33,116 bases of DNA from Zhongshania aliphaticivorans (GTDB taxonomy: Bacteria; Pseudomonadota; Gammaproteobacteria; Pseudomonadales; Spongiibacteraceae), in the NCBI RefSeq assembly GCF_902705855.1, contig NZ_CACSIJ010000017.1:164308-197423 (forward strand). The letters are read 5' to 3'. Position numbers and translations under genes: made by a program. Below the pieces are notes generated by a model, which had not been told where the DNA came from, did not search any database, and saw only the letters and a list, made by a program, of their open reading frames with translations. The stretch's first letter is position 1. Each line of letters begins with the position of its first letter. Of the stretch, positions 26,236 to 33,116 are shown piece after piece.

Positions 26236-26276
26236 CCGGCTACTACTTAGCTCTCCTTGAGCTAGGTAGTAGCCGG
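26236..26276. repeat. Long perfect stem-loop without T-tract
   Basis: Arms 26236-26253 and 26259-26276 form an 18-bp stem with a single G-T wobble and a 5-base loop TCCTT. The arms begin CCGGCTACTAC and end GTAGTAGCCGG. It lies 62 bases after the ETF-QO stop. Neither strand has a proper T-run next to it, so it may act as a 3'-end stabiliser, a non-canonical terminator or a protein-binding site. Confidence 0.75.
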
Positions 26277-26521
26277 GTTCTAAATCGTTCATTACCTCGC
26301 TTAACATCTCCACGCTTACCCAGCATAAATTAACTGCGCCAACTGTCCCGCGAATTAAATTATTAAGCTCGTATTCCTTTTTAATTTTAGACTTATGTCA
26401 TTACTAATCTCAATATAATAACCGCCCCACAAACGCTTCAGACTGTTGAATGCGTAGCTGCCTTTCTTTCCGACTGTTACCAGCCGATTCATCACTTCTA
26501 TAAAATTGCTTTAGGTAGCAC

Positions 26522-26548
26522 AAAAAAATCCCCGCAATGGGCGGGGAT
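26522..26548 (-). terminator. Terminator of ppsA
   Basis: Arms ATCCCCGC and GCGGGGAT around a 5-base loop. On the minus strand the stem runs into seven T. It is about 50 bases past the ppsA stop. Confidence 0.92.
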
Positions 26549-26599
26549 ATAATTCAGACAATTCGCGGCGAAACGAGAATTAGCGATAAGATCTATCGA

Positions 26600-28972
26600 T
26601 TAGGTTTTAAGCTTTTCTGCCAAAAACAACCAAGTCTCTAATACTGAATCAGGGTTCAGCGACACGCTGTCTATGCCTTGTTCCATCAACCACTGGGCAA
26701 AATCCGGATGATCCGATGGGCCTTGACCGCAAATACCAATGTATTTGCCCTGCTTTTTACAGGCATCAATCGCCATTTTTAGCAGCGCTTTTACCGCGTC
26801 GTTGCGCTCGTCAAACAGGTGCGCAATCAATCCAGAGTCACGATCTAGGCCTAGCGTTAGCTGGGTTAAATCATTTGAACCGATAGAGAAACCGTCGAAA
26901 TACTGCAGGAATTGCTCAGCCAGCAAGGCGTTAGCGGGCAGCTCACACATCATGACTACACGTAGACCGTTCTCGCCACGCTTCAAGCCATTAGCTTCTA
27001 GTAACTCAATAACTTGTTTAGCTTCGCCCACGGTACGCACGAATGGCACCATGATTTCGACGTTAGTGAGATCCATGTCGTTACGCACTTTCTTAAGTGC
27101 ACGGCACTCGAGCTCGAAGCACTCGCGGAAAGAATCAGAGATATAGCGCGATGCTCCACGGAAACCCAACATGGGGTTTTCTTCCGATGGCTCGTATAAG
27201 CTACCGCCAATCAAATGAGCGTACTCATTGGATTTGAAATCAGACATCCGCACGATAACGCGCTTAGGGTAGAACGCGCTGGCGATGGTAGAGATCCCTT
27301 CAACCAATTTTTCCACGTAAAATTCTACAGGGCTCGCATAACCTGCAATACGACGTTTTACTGCCGCTTGCACGTCGCGTGGAATATCGTCGTAGTTAAT
27401 CAGCGCCTTAGGATGAACGCCAATCATACGGTTAATGATGAATTCTAAACGCGCCAAGCCAACGCCCGCATTCGGGTAGCCTTGGAAGTCGAAAGCGCGG
27501 TCTGGGTTGCCAACATTCATCATAACTTTGAAAGGCAAATCCGGCATGGCGTCGAGCTTATTACGGTTGATGTCAAAATCGAGAATCCCCTCATACACCA
27601 TACCAGTGTCGCCTTCGGCGCAGGATACCGTGACAGGAGTGCCTTCTTTTAATAACTCGGTTGCGTCGCCACAACCTACCACCGCAGGAATACCTAGCTC
27701 ACGAGCAATGATTGCAGCGTGACAGGTACGGCCACCGCGATTGGTCACAATCGCCGAGGCGCGCTTCATAACCGGCTCCCAATCTGGGTCGGTCATATCG
27801 GTAACCAGCACATCACCCTGCTGCACCTGATCCATTTCACTGATATCGGCAATCACCCGCACCGGGCCGGCGCCAATACGCTGGCCAATAGAGCGGCCTT
27901 CGCACAATACCGCGCCCTTTTCTTTCAGCAGGTAGCGCTCCATTAAGGTGGTAGATTCACGGCTTTTCACGGTTTCTGGACGTGCTTGAACAATATAGAG
28001 CTGGCCGTCGTCACCGTCTTTGGCCCACTCGATGTCCATTGGGCGGCCGTAGTGTTTTTCGATGGTCATGGCCTGCTTAGCAAGACCGAGCACTTCGTCA
28101 TCGTTCAAACAGAAGGTGTTGCGCTCGTCGTCACTCACATCAACGGTTTCTACAGATTTACCGGCACTGGCGTCGCTGCCGTACACCATTTTGATCATTT
28201 TGCTGCCGAGGTTACGGCGTAAAACCGCGGGACGGTCTTTTGCCAGCGTCGCTTTATGCACATAGAACTCGTCGGGGTTTACGGCACCCTGCACCACGGT
28301 TTCACCCAAGCCGTAAGAGGCGGTGATGAATACCACCCCGTCAAAACCAGACTCCGTGTCCATCGAGAACATAACACCAGCTGCACCGGTGTCTGAGCGC
28401 ACCATGCGTTGAATACCGGCCGACAAGGCAACATCGGCGTGCTCAAAACCTTGGTGTACGCGGTAGGCAATCGCGCGGTCGTTGTATAAAGAGGCAAACA
28501 CTTCCTTGATCGCGATCATGATATTGTCGAGGCCGCGAATATTTAGAAAGGTTTCTTGCTGGCCAGCAAAAGATGCGTCTGGCAAATCTTCCGCTGTTGC
28601 AGATGACCGCACAGCGAAAGACATTGAGTCATTGCCATCCACCAGTTTGGCGTAAGCCTCAACTACGGCGGTGTTAAGTGCTTCTGGGAACGGCGTTTCT
28701 ACAATCCACTGGCGAATTTTCTTGCCAACCACAGCAAGATTCTTAACGTCTTCAATATCAAAGCCGTCTAGTTCAGCGATAATCCGGTCGTTCAAACCAC
28801 TTTGTTGGAGAAAGTCACGAAAGGCATCAGCTGTCGTCGCAAAACCACCGGGAACAGATACACCAACCTGAGACAGCTGACTGATCATTTCACCCAAGGA
28901 CGCGTTTTTACCGCCAACTCGGTCAACATCGTTCATTCCAAGGTCGTTAAACCAGATTACATATTCAGACAC
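26600..28972 (-). CDS. ppsA: Phosphoenolpyruvate synthase (pyruvate, water dikinase)
   Basis: Gluconeogenic enzyme converting pyruvate, ATP and water to phosphoenolpyruvate, AMP and phosphate. The protein has 790 residues. The N-terminal ATP-grasp part includes [12 protein letters not shown] (19-30) and [22 protein letters not shown] (119-140). The swivelling domain has [10 protein letters not shown] with catalytic H418 and the regulatory T416, target of PSRP. The C-terminal TIM barrel has [19 protein letters not shown] and the [11 protein letters not shown] loop with the catalytic cysteine. The start is GTG 28972 after GGGAG. Its regulator PSRP is divergently encoded 130 bases away. A perfect palindrome lies in its leader. 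Confidence 0.96.
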   Translation of the reverse strand: MSEYVIWFNDLGMNDVDRVGGKNASLGEMISQLSQVGVSVPGGFATTADAFRDFLQQSGLNDRIIAELDGFDIEDVKNLAVVGKKIRQWIVETPFPEALNTAVVEAYAKLVDGNDSMSFAVRSSATAEDLPDASFAGQQETFLNIRGLDNIMIAIKEVFASLYNDRAIAYRVHQGFEHADVALSAGIQRMVRSDTGAAGVMFSMDTESGFDGVVFITASYGLGETVVQGAVNPDEFYVHKATLAKDRPAVLRRNLGSKMIKMVYGSDASAGKSVETVDVSDDERNTFCLNDDEVLGLAKQAMTIEKHYGRPMDIEWAKDGDDGQLYIVQARPETVKSRESTTLMERYLLKEKGAVLCEGRSIGQRIGAGPVRVIADISEMDQVQQGDVLVTDMTDPDWEPVMKRASAIVTNRGGRTCHAAIIARELGIPAVVGCGDATELLKEGTPVTVSCAEGDTGMVYEGILDFDINRNKLDAMPDLPFKVMMNVGNPDRAFDFQGYPNAGVGLARLEFIINRMIGVHPKALINYDDIPRDVQAAVKRRIAGYASPVEFYVEKLVEGISTIASAFYPKRVIVRMSDFKSNEYAHLIGGSLYEPSEENPMLGFRGASRYISDSFRECFELECRALKKVRNDMDLTNVEIMVPFVRTVGEAKQVIELLEANGLKRGENGLRVVMMCELPANALLAEQFLQYFDGFSIGSNDLTQLTLGLDRDSGLIAHLFDERNDAVKALLKMAIDACKKQGKYIGICGQGPSDHPDFAQWLMEQGIDSVSLNPDSVLETWLFLAEKLKT

Positions 28973-28995
28973 GGGTATCTCCCATTTTACAAAGC

Positions 28996-29010
28996 AACCG
29001 TATTACGGTT
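28996..29010. promoter_or_regulatory. 15-base palindrome between ppsA and psrP
   Basis: AACCGTA-T-TACGGTT is perfectly symmetric around one central base. It lies 24 to 38 bases upstream of the ppsA GTG. It could be an operator or, in RNA, a short hairpin in the ppsA leader. It does not look like a Cra site. Confidence 0.4.
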
Positions 29011-29102
29011 ATAAGGGTGCAAGAAATTAACACGGGCTATACTAAAGTAAGTAATTTGGAAATTCCCGTCGAAAAACACAGAGACTTAGGTAAAAAAACT
29101 AC

Positions 29103-29921
29103 ATGACTCGTCCGGCCTTTTTTATATCAGATAGTACCGGCATTACCGCCGAAACATTAGGAAGTAGTGTTTTAGCGCAATTTGAAAGCCAAAAGTTTGA
29201 GCATATTATTGTTCCCTACGTGGATAATGCTGAAAAAGCGCAATCAGCCGTAGAGAAAATTAATCGCGCTGCTGAAGACTGTGGCAAACAACCTATTGTT
29301 TTCGACACCTTGGTTGATGAAAATCTGCGCGCCATCATTGCCACCAGCAAAGGCTTTATCGTTGATGTACTGGGTACCTTTGTTAGTCAGCTAGAAGCTG
29401 CGCTGGGTGAAAAGCCCTCTCGCACCGTTGGCCGCGTACAAAACGCCGACAAAGATATGCTTTATAAACAACGTATCGATGCAGTGAACTATGCGCTAGA
29501 CAATGACGATGGCGCGAGGCTCAATCGCTACGATCAAGCGGAAGTTATTTTGATTGGCGTATCTCGCAGTGGAAAAACACCAACCTGTCTTTATTTGGCC
29601 ATGCAGTCAGGGATCTTCGTCGCTAACTACCCTATCACCGACGAAGATATGGAAAGTGATCGCCTGCCAAAGGCACTCATGGAACACCGCAGCCGACTAT
29701 TTGGGCTAACGATCGAGGCGGAACGTCTAGCAGCAATCCGTAGCGAGCGCAGACCTGATACCCGCTACGCCTCACTTCGGCAATGTGAGGACGAACTCCG
29801 ACAAGCCGAGGCCATGTTTAAACGGTTTGGTATCCCCTACCTTGATATTACCCATGCCTCGGTCGAAGAAATCGCCACCCGAGTATTGGTGGATACAGGA
29901 CTACGCGGGCATAAGCGCTAA
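29103..29921 (+). CDS. ppsR: Phosphoenolpyruvate synthase regulatory protein (PSRP, DUF299)
   Basis: Bifunctional ADP-dependent kinase and phosphorylase that inactivates and reactivates PEP synthase by acting on the threonine next to its catalytic histidine. The 272-residue protein starts with FFISDSTGITAETLG (7-20) and has the family P-loop GVSRSGKT at 152-159, then PTCLYLAMQSGIFVANYPI. Length is typical. Divergence from ppsA confirms the pairing. The ribosome site is weak (AGG about 12 bases before ATG 29103), which suits a protein needed in small amounts. A patatin gene follows after 7 bases. Confidence 0.95.
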   Translation: MTRPAFFISDSTGITAETLGSSVLAQFESQKFEHIIVPYVDNAEKAQSAVEKINRAAEDCGKQPIVFDTLVDENLRAIIATSKGFIVDVLGTFVSQLEAALGEKPSRTVGRVQNADKDMLYKQRIDAVNYALDNDDGARLNRYDQAEVILIGVSRSGKTPTCLYLAMQSGIFVANYPITDEDMESDRLPKALMEHRSRLFGLTIEAERLAAIRSERRPDTRYASLRQCEDELRQAEAMFKRFGIPYLDITHASVEEIATRVLVDTGLRGHKR

Positions 29922-29928
29922 CAGCCCA

Positions 29929-31125
29929 ATGGAACACGACACGACTGTGAATATCGATCAAACATCAACTGAAAACTGCTATCACGCCAATACCGCTATG
30001 GTTTTACCAGGCGGTGGTGCGCGGGCAGCTTATCAAGTCGGCGTATTAAAGGCGCTGGCAGAAATTCACGGGAGTCGTCCCGGCAACCCCTTCCCTATTT
30101 TAGCGGGCACATCAGCAGGGGGAATAAACGCCGTCTCGATGGCGGCGGGGGCGCACCATTTTACCGGTACGGTCGAAAAGCTAGAAATGCTATGGCGTAA
30201 TCTAAGCACTGATAAAATTTATCGCGCCGATTTTTTTGGCGTGATGCGCAATGTATTGCGATTAGCTATTTCACTGTTTAACTCAGGCTCATCCGGCGGC
30301 AAACCAGTTGCCCTACTAGACAATAGCCCGCTGCGGGCATTACTCAATGAGCACGTTAAATTTGAGAATATTGGTCGCAATATTTTAAATGGTGATTTAG
30401 ACGCACTATGCCTCACGGCCATGAACTATACCCAAGGTGTGTCAGAGACTTTTTTTCAAGGTGGCCCCCAATACGCAGGTTGGCAGCGCTGGCGTAGACA
30501 AGGATTGGCAACCCCAATCCAACTTCAGCACTTAATGGCGTCGAGTGCCATTCCCACTATTTTTCCGCCAGCGAAATTAGGCCGCGACTATTATGGTGAC
30601 GGTGCGCTTCGACAATTAACCCCCATTAGTCCAGTCATTCATCTTGGCGCAAATCGCGTATTGGTTATTCCTGCCAACGGGCACAAGCGGCAGTACCCAA
30701 AACTACCCCAAGAAATTAAGTCGCCCGGCTTTGGTCAAATCATCGGCCACCTTCTAAACAGCGCGTTTATAGATAGCATTGAAACTGATATCGAACGGCT
30801 AGAACGCATTAATGAATTAGTCCGCCTTATACCCGACGAAGATCACAGCATGATGGGTAAAGAGTTACTTCCAATCGACTGCCTGGTGATTAGCCCCAGT
30901 GAAGATATCGATCGCATTGCCGATGAACACGTTAACGAGCTACCCCGCTCCTTACGTATGTTTCTGCGCCGCACAGGTAGCACCGGCAATAGCGGTGGCG
31001 GCGTCAGTATCGCCAGTTATTTACTCTTCACCCCCGAATACTGCGGAAAATTAATTGACCTTGGTTACCGCGACGGCATGGCGCAACGAGAGCAATTAGA
31101 GACATTCCTCTACCGCGGACGGTAG
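29929..31125 (+). CDS. Patatin-like phospholipase family protein
   Basis: Predicted lipid acyl hydrolase of 398 residues with the patatin Ser-Asp dyad: oxyanion motif PGGGARAAYQVG at 27-38, nucleophile elbow GTSAG at 60-64 (S62) and DGA at 224-226 (D224). SSAIPTIFPP is the usual segment before the Asp. No signal peptide or secretion domain is seen, so it should be intracellular or membrane-associated. I chose ATG 29929, 7 bases after the psrP stop, although it lacks a Shine-Dalgarno; coupling to psrP translation may compensate. A reading frame continues upstream inside psrP but shows no homology. Substrate unknown; possibly phospholipid or storage lipid. Confidence 0.88.
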   Translation: MEHDTTVNIDQTSTENCYHANTAMVLPGGGARAAYQVGVLKALAEIHGSRPGNPFPILAGTSAGGINAVSMAAGAHHFTGTVEKLEMLWRNLSTDKIYRADFFGVMRNVLRLAISLFNSGSSGGKPVALLDNSPLRALLNEHVKFENIGRNILNGDLDALCLTAMNYTQGVSETFFQGGPQYAGWQRWRRQGLATPIQLQHLMASSAIPTIFPPAKLGRDYYGDGALRQLTPISPVIHLGANRVLVIPANGHKRQYPKLPQEIKSPGFGQIIGHLLNSAFIDSIETDIERLERINELVRLIPDEDHSMMGKELLPIDCLVISPSEDIDRIADEHVNELPRSLRMFLRRTGSTGNSGGGVSIASYLLFTPEYCGKLIDLGYRDGMAQREQLETFLYRGR

Positions 31126-31155
31126 ACAACATCTACTACGCCAAGCAGCCCGTAT

Positions 31156-31178
31156 AAGCTCCATGAACATTGGAGCTT
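31156..31178 (+). promoter_or_regulatory. Hairpin covering the Shine-Dalgarno of the small secreted ORF
   Basis: Arms AAGCTCCA and TGGAGCTT form an 8-bp stem with a 7-base loop. The GGAG of the right arm (31172-31175) is the ribosome site for ATG 31182, so the stem would hide it. It could also be part of a weak terminator for the patatin transcript, but only three T follow. Confidence 0.4.
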
Positions 31179-31181
31179 TAA

Positions 31182-31348
31182 ATGACAAACGGTAAGTACC
31201 CCAGCCTTATTTTCATTTTCTTACTGATTTTTGCTCAGCCTAGTTTTGCCGCTGACAACGGGAAGAATTGACTAAAGCCTTATCGCGCCCCTTCCAAGCT
31301 TTGCCATACTCGCTGAAAATCGTCGTATTCGACGAGGTGAGCAAGTAA
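31182..31348 (+). pseudogene. Small exported protein, probably frameshifted
   Basis: ATG 31182 after GGAG opens a clear signal peptide (MTNGKYPSLIFIFLLIFAQP then SFAAD) but stops at TGA 31271 after 29 codons. From CGG 31259 a second frame runs 29 codons (REELTKALSRPFQALPYSLK and on) to TAA 31348. The two join smoothly if one base is restored near 31259, giving a secreted protein of about 55 residues. A sequencing error, a true pseudogene or programmed frameshifting are all possible. I do not recognise the family. Confidence 0.45.
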
Positions 31349-31427
31349 ACAAATAAACAACACTTGTACGCACATAATAAGATTTTATTCTGCTAGCTCA
31401 GCCTAAATACAAATACAAAGGAATGCC

Positions 31428-33116
31428 ATGAAACCCCGTTTTGATATATACGAGCGGATAGGCCGCCCTCGGTCTACAGCCTTAGCCCTGGCAATGCTCT
31501 GTGTGGTCTCTAGTCCAGTAACGGCACAAGAAGACCCAGTTAGCTTTCAAGAAGTCGCCAGCGATACCCTAAAGAAAAAGCGACTCAACAACCGACTTTT
31601 AGAGGAGGTGGTGGTCACCGCCCGAAAGCGCGAAGAAAATATTCAAGACATTCCCATCGCGATTGCGGCCTTCTCAGCTGAGAAATTAGATGCAGCTGGA
31701 GTGGAAAGTGCACAGGGGTTAACAAAAATTACGCCCGGTCTCGTTTTTGCCAATACCTTCGGCTACTACATTGCCTTTTTACGCGGCATCGGTTCTGAGG
31801 CATTTTTGCCTTCTGCTGATCCTAGCGTGCCCATTTATGTTGATGATATTAACCAAGTCGCCGCTCAAGGCTCTATTGACTCCCTCGTCGCCATTGAGCG
31901 AGTTGAGATACTAAAGGGGCCACAGGGCACCTTATTTGGCCGCAACGCCCTTGGCGGCGCGATACGAATCATTACCCCCGACCCAGACGATGAGAGCTTT
32001 TTTGGTGAGGTGAAAATTGATAGCGGCCACTTTGATGTTGTTAATGCTTCAAGTCTATCGTCTAGCCTATTTTTAAATATCCCTATTGTTGACGGTGTGG
32101 CCGCCACATTTTCTGGCACATTACGTAATCAAGAGCCAATCTACACCAATGATTTAGGCGGCGAAGTTTACGACGAAGAATTAACGGCTGGTCGCATAAA
32201 GCTGAAGTGGTGGGCCACCGAGAATATAGACATCACCCTCAGCGCCTCTCAAGAAAAAGGCCAATCGTCGGGAGGTCTAACCTCTGAAGGCACAAATCCT
32301 TATTTACTTTGTGCGGCATGCACTCCCGATCCCGAATTCGACTATCACGTAGCACACAATACTGACTCCGGCTTCGAATCAGAGCGAACTTTAGTGTCTG
32401 CCCGACTAAACTGGAGCCTCCCCTACTTCGACTTTATTGCATTGGCCTCAGACCAGGAGCTGACCGTCCCCTACGGTATTGGCGATCTCGATTACACCAG
32501 TAGTCCACTGTTCGTGGCGGAAGTACCTCGGCAATTTGTTGAACAAAAAACCTTCGAAGCACGTATAGAGTCAAACGCCGAATCGCCATGGAGCGACTAT
32601 TTAGTTTGGGTGGCAGGTATGTATTACCTAGAATCTGCGGGTGGCTACGACCCCTTATATTTGCGTTTCGGTAGCAATGCCTTGGAAAACGGCCTTCCCA
32701 TTCCCATTGAATTACCAGCAGGGCTTGGTAATTTATTAGATGTGGATGTCGCACTTGCCTCCAATGGTGTACTAGAAACTGAATCGTTGTCTGGATTTGC
32801 AGAAGGCACCGCATTGCTGCCCCACTCTTTTGATTTCAGCCTTGGGGTGCGTTACGACACAGAAACCCGTAATGTAGCAAACTCCTCACTTAGCGCCCTG
32901 AACCCACTCACTGGCGATGCAATCTCAGTACTTAAATTTACTGTGCCAGAGGCCACTACTGAACGGGTCAGTCCACGGGCGTCACTAAAGTGGGGGTTTA
33001 GTCAGGGTCAGGTCTATGCCTCGTACTCTGTCGGCTACCTTAGCCCCACCTATAACACCGTCAACTTTCTAGTCGCCCCAAGCTTCGTCGACCAGGAAGA
33101 AGACACGGCATACGAG
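31428..33116 (+). CDS. TonB-dependent receptor (3' truncated by the window)
   Basis: Outer-membrane active transporter. The frame is open from ATG 31428 to the window end, about 563 residues. A signal peptide of about 33 residues ends SSPVTA. A TonB-box-like EVVVTARKR begins at residue 60. The plug domain (about 65-185) contains QDIPIAIAAFSAEKL, LRGIGS and the conserved IERVEILKGPQGTLFGRNALGGAIRI. The rest is beta-barrel with aromatic strand ends, and an extracellular loop carries CAAC. AAAGGAA precedes the start. The plug type is common in marine and sphingomonad receptors for diverse ligands, so iron cannot be assumed. No transport partner is adjacent. Confidence 0.93.
   Translation, partial: MKPRFDIYERIGRPRSTALALAMLCVVSSPVTAQEDPVSFQEVASDTLKKKRLNNRLLEEVVVTARKREENIQDIPIAIAAFSAEKLDAAGVESAQGLTKITPGLVFANTFGYYIAFLRGIGSEAFLPSADPSVPIYVDDINQVAAQGSIDSLVAIERVEILKGPQGTLFGRNALGGAIRIITPDPDDESFFGEVKIDSGHFDVVNASSLSSSLFLNIPIVDGVAATFSGTLRNQEPIYTNDLGGEVYDEELTAGRIKLKWWATENIDITLSASQEKGQSSGGLTSEGTNPYLLCAACTPDPEFDYHVAHNTDSGFESERTLVSARLNWSLPYFDFIALASDQELTVPYGIGDLDYTSSPLFVAEVPRQFVEQKTFEARIESNAESPWSDYLVWVAGMYYLESAGGYDPLYLRFGSNALENGLPIPIELPAGLGNLLDVDVALASNGVLETESLSGFAEGTALLPHSFDFSLGVRYDTETRNVANSSLSALNPLTGDAISVLKFTVPEATTERVSPRASLKWGFSQGQVYASYSVGYLSPTYNTVNFLVAPSFVDQEEDTAYE

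Larger units (their letters stand above)
26174..26599. other. 426-base intergenic region between ETF-QO and ppsA ends
   Basis: Convergent region. Apart from the long stem-loop at 26236-26276 and the ppsA terminator at 26522-26548 I see no supported gene. A 45-codon minus-strand frame at 26355-26492 is open but poorly supported. Confidence 0.55.
31126..31427. other. 302-base region between the patatin gene and the TonB receptor
   Basis: Contains the SD hairpin at 31156-31178 and the broken small ORF at 31182-31348. It also holds a poor promoter-like pair for the receptor (TTGTAC 31364-31369 and TATTCT 31386-31391, 16 bases apart). No clear terminator follows the patatin gene. Confidence 0.5.

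Noticed and set aside
26355-26492. 45-codon open frame on the minus strand between ETF-QO and ppsA
   Set aside because: It has an ATG but only a weak GAAG ribosome site, no recognisable domain and an A/T-rich Lys/Ile tail. It could be a decayed fragment; not supported as a gene.
26600-28972. Several long open frames antisense to ppsA, and similar ones opposite metH and rlmD
   Set aside because: They mirror the codon pattern of the real genes, lack ribosome sites and show no protein-family resemblance.
28973-29102. Cra (FruR) site controlling ppsA
   Set aside because: No TGAAACGTTTCA-like sequence is present; only the unrelated AACCGTA/TACGGTT palindrome was found.
1-33116. CRISPR arrays, phage or IS elements, integration sites or a defence island
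   Set aside because: No regularly spaced direct repeats, transposase, integrase, nuclease-helicase set or target-site duplication was seen; gene content is core metabolism.

Overview
The window reads as chromosomal DNA from a marine-type gammaproteobacterium, most likely near Pseudomonas and the Cellvibrionales/Spongiibacteraceae group. This rests on the RlmG, RlmD, NfuA, B12-dependent MetH and PpsA/PSRP set, a ferredoxin-type CysI followed by a DUF934 gene, divergent ETF genes and a TonB-dependent receptor. The assignment is inferred from recognised families only. No tRNA, rRNA, IS element, phage gene or CRISPR array was seen.

Layout. 1-3393: end of a peptide ABC importer (C-terminal part of a YejA-like binding protein, then two translationally coupled ATPases). 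3542-8198: a same-strand run of an AraC-type regulator, a Tyr/Ser phosphatase, RlmG, a low-molecular-weight tyrosine phosphatase and a luciferase-like oxidoreductase. 8222-9852 (minus): RlmD and a small exported protein. 9982-11055: AroF-type DAHP synthase, followed by a cluster of hairpin terminators. 11243-13558 (minus): NfuA, a hotdog thioesterase, a YchJ/SEC-C protein and an EEP phosphodiesterase. 13709-17673: MetH and a DUF2970 membrane protein. 17747-17866 (minus): an unlisted 39-residue membrane protein. 18256-20371: CysI and DUF934. 20497-21663: a CPA2 antiporter. 21681-22250 (minus): YceI. 22451-26173: EtfA and EtfB on minus, diverging from ETF:ubiquinone oxidoreductase on plus. 26600-31125: PpsA on minus, diverging from its regulator PSRP and a patatin-like lipase on plus. 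31182-31348: a small exported-protein gene that looks frameshifted. 31428-33116: a TonB-dependent receptor cut by the window end.

Functional blocks. EtfA, EtfB and ETF-QO form a complete route from acyl-CoA dehydrogenases and related flavoenzymes to the quinone pool. PSRP should switch PpsA on and off at a threonine two residues before the catalytic histidine. CysI/DUF934 and MetH together cover sulfide production and methionine synthesis. NfuA could supply Fe-S clusters to the several Fe-S enzymes here (RlmD, CysI, ETF-QO).

Most of the window is ordinary housekeeping DNA, and I do not see a convincing undescribed multi-gene system. The items most worth a second look are small: the 39-residue membrane protein, the frameshifted secreted ORF with its Shine-Dalgarno inside a hairpin, an 18-bp-stem hairpin lacking a T-tract after ETF-QO, a perfect palindrome between ppsA and its regulator, and dense dyads between the ETF operons.
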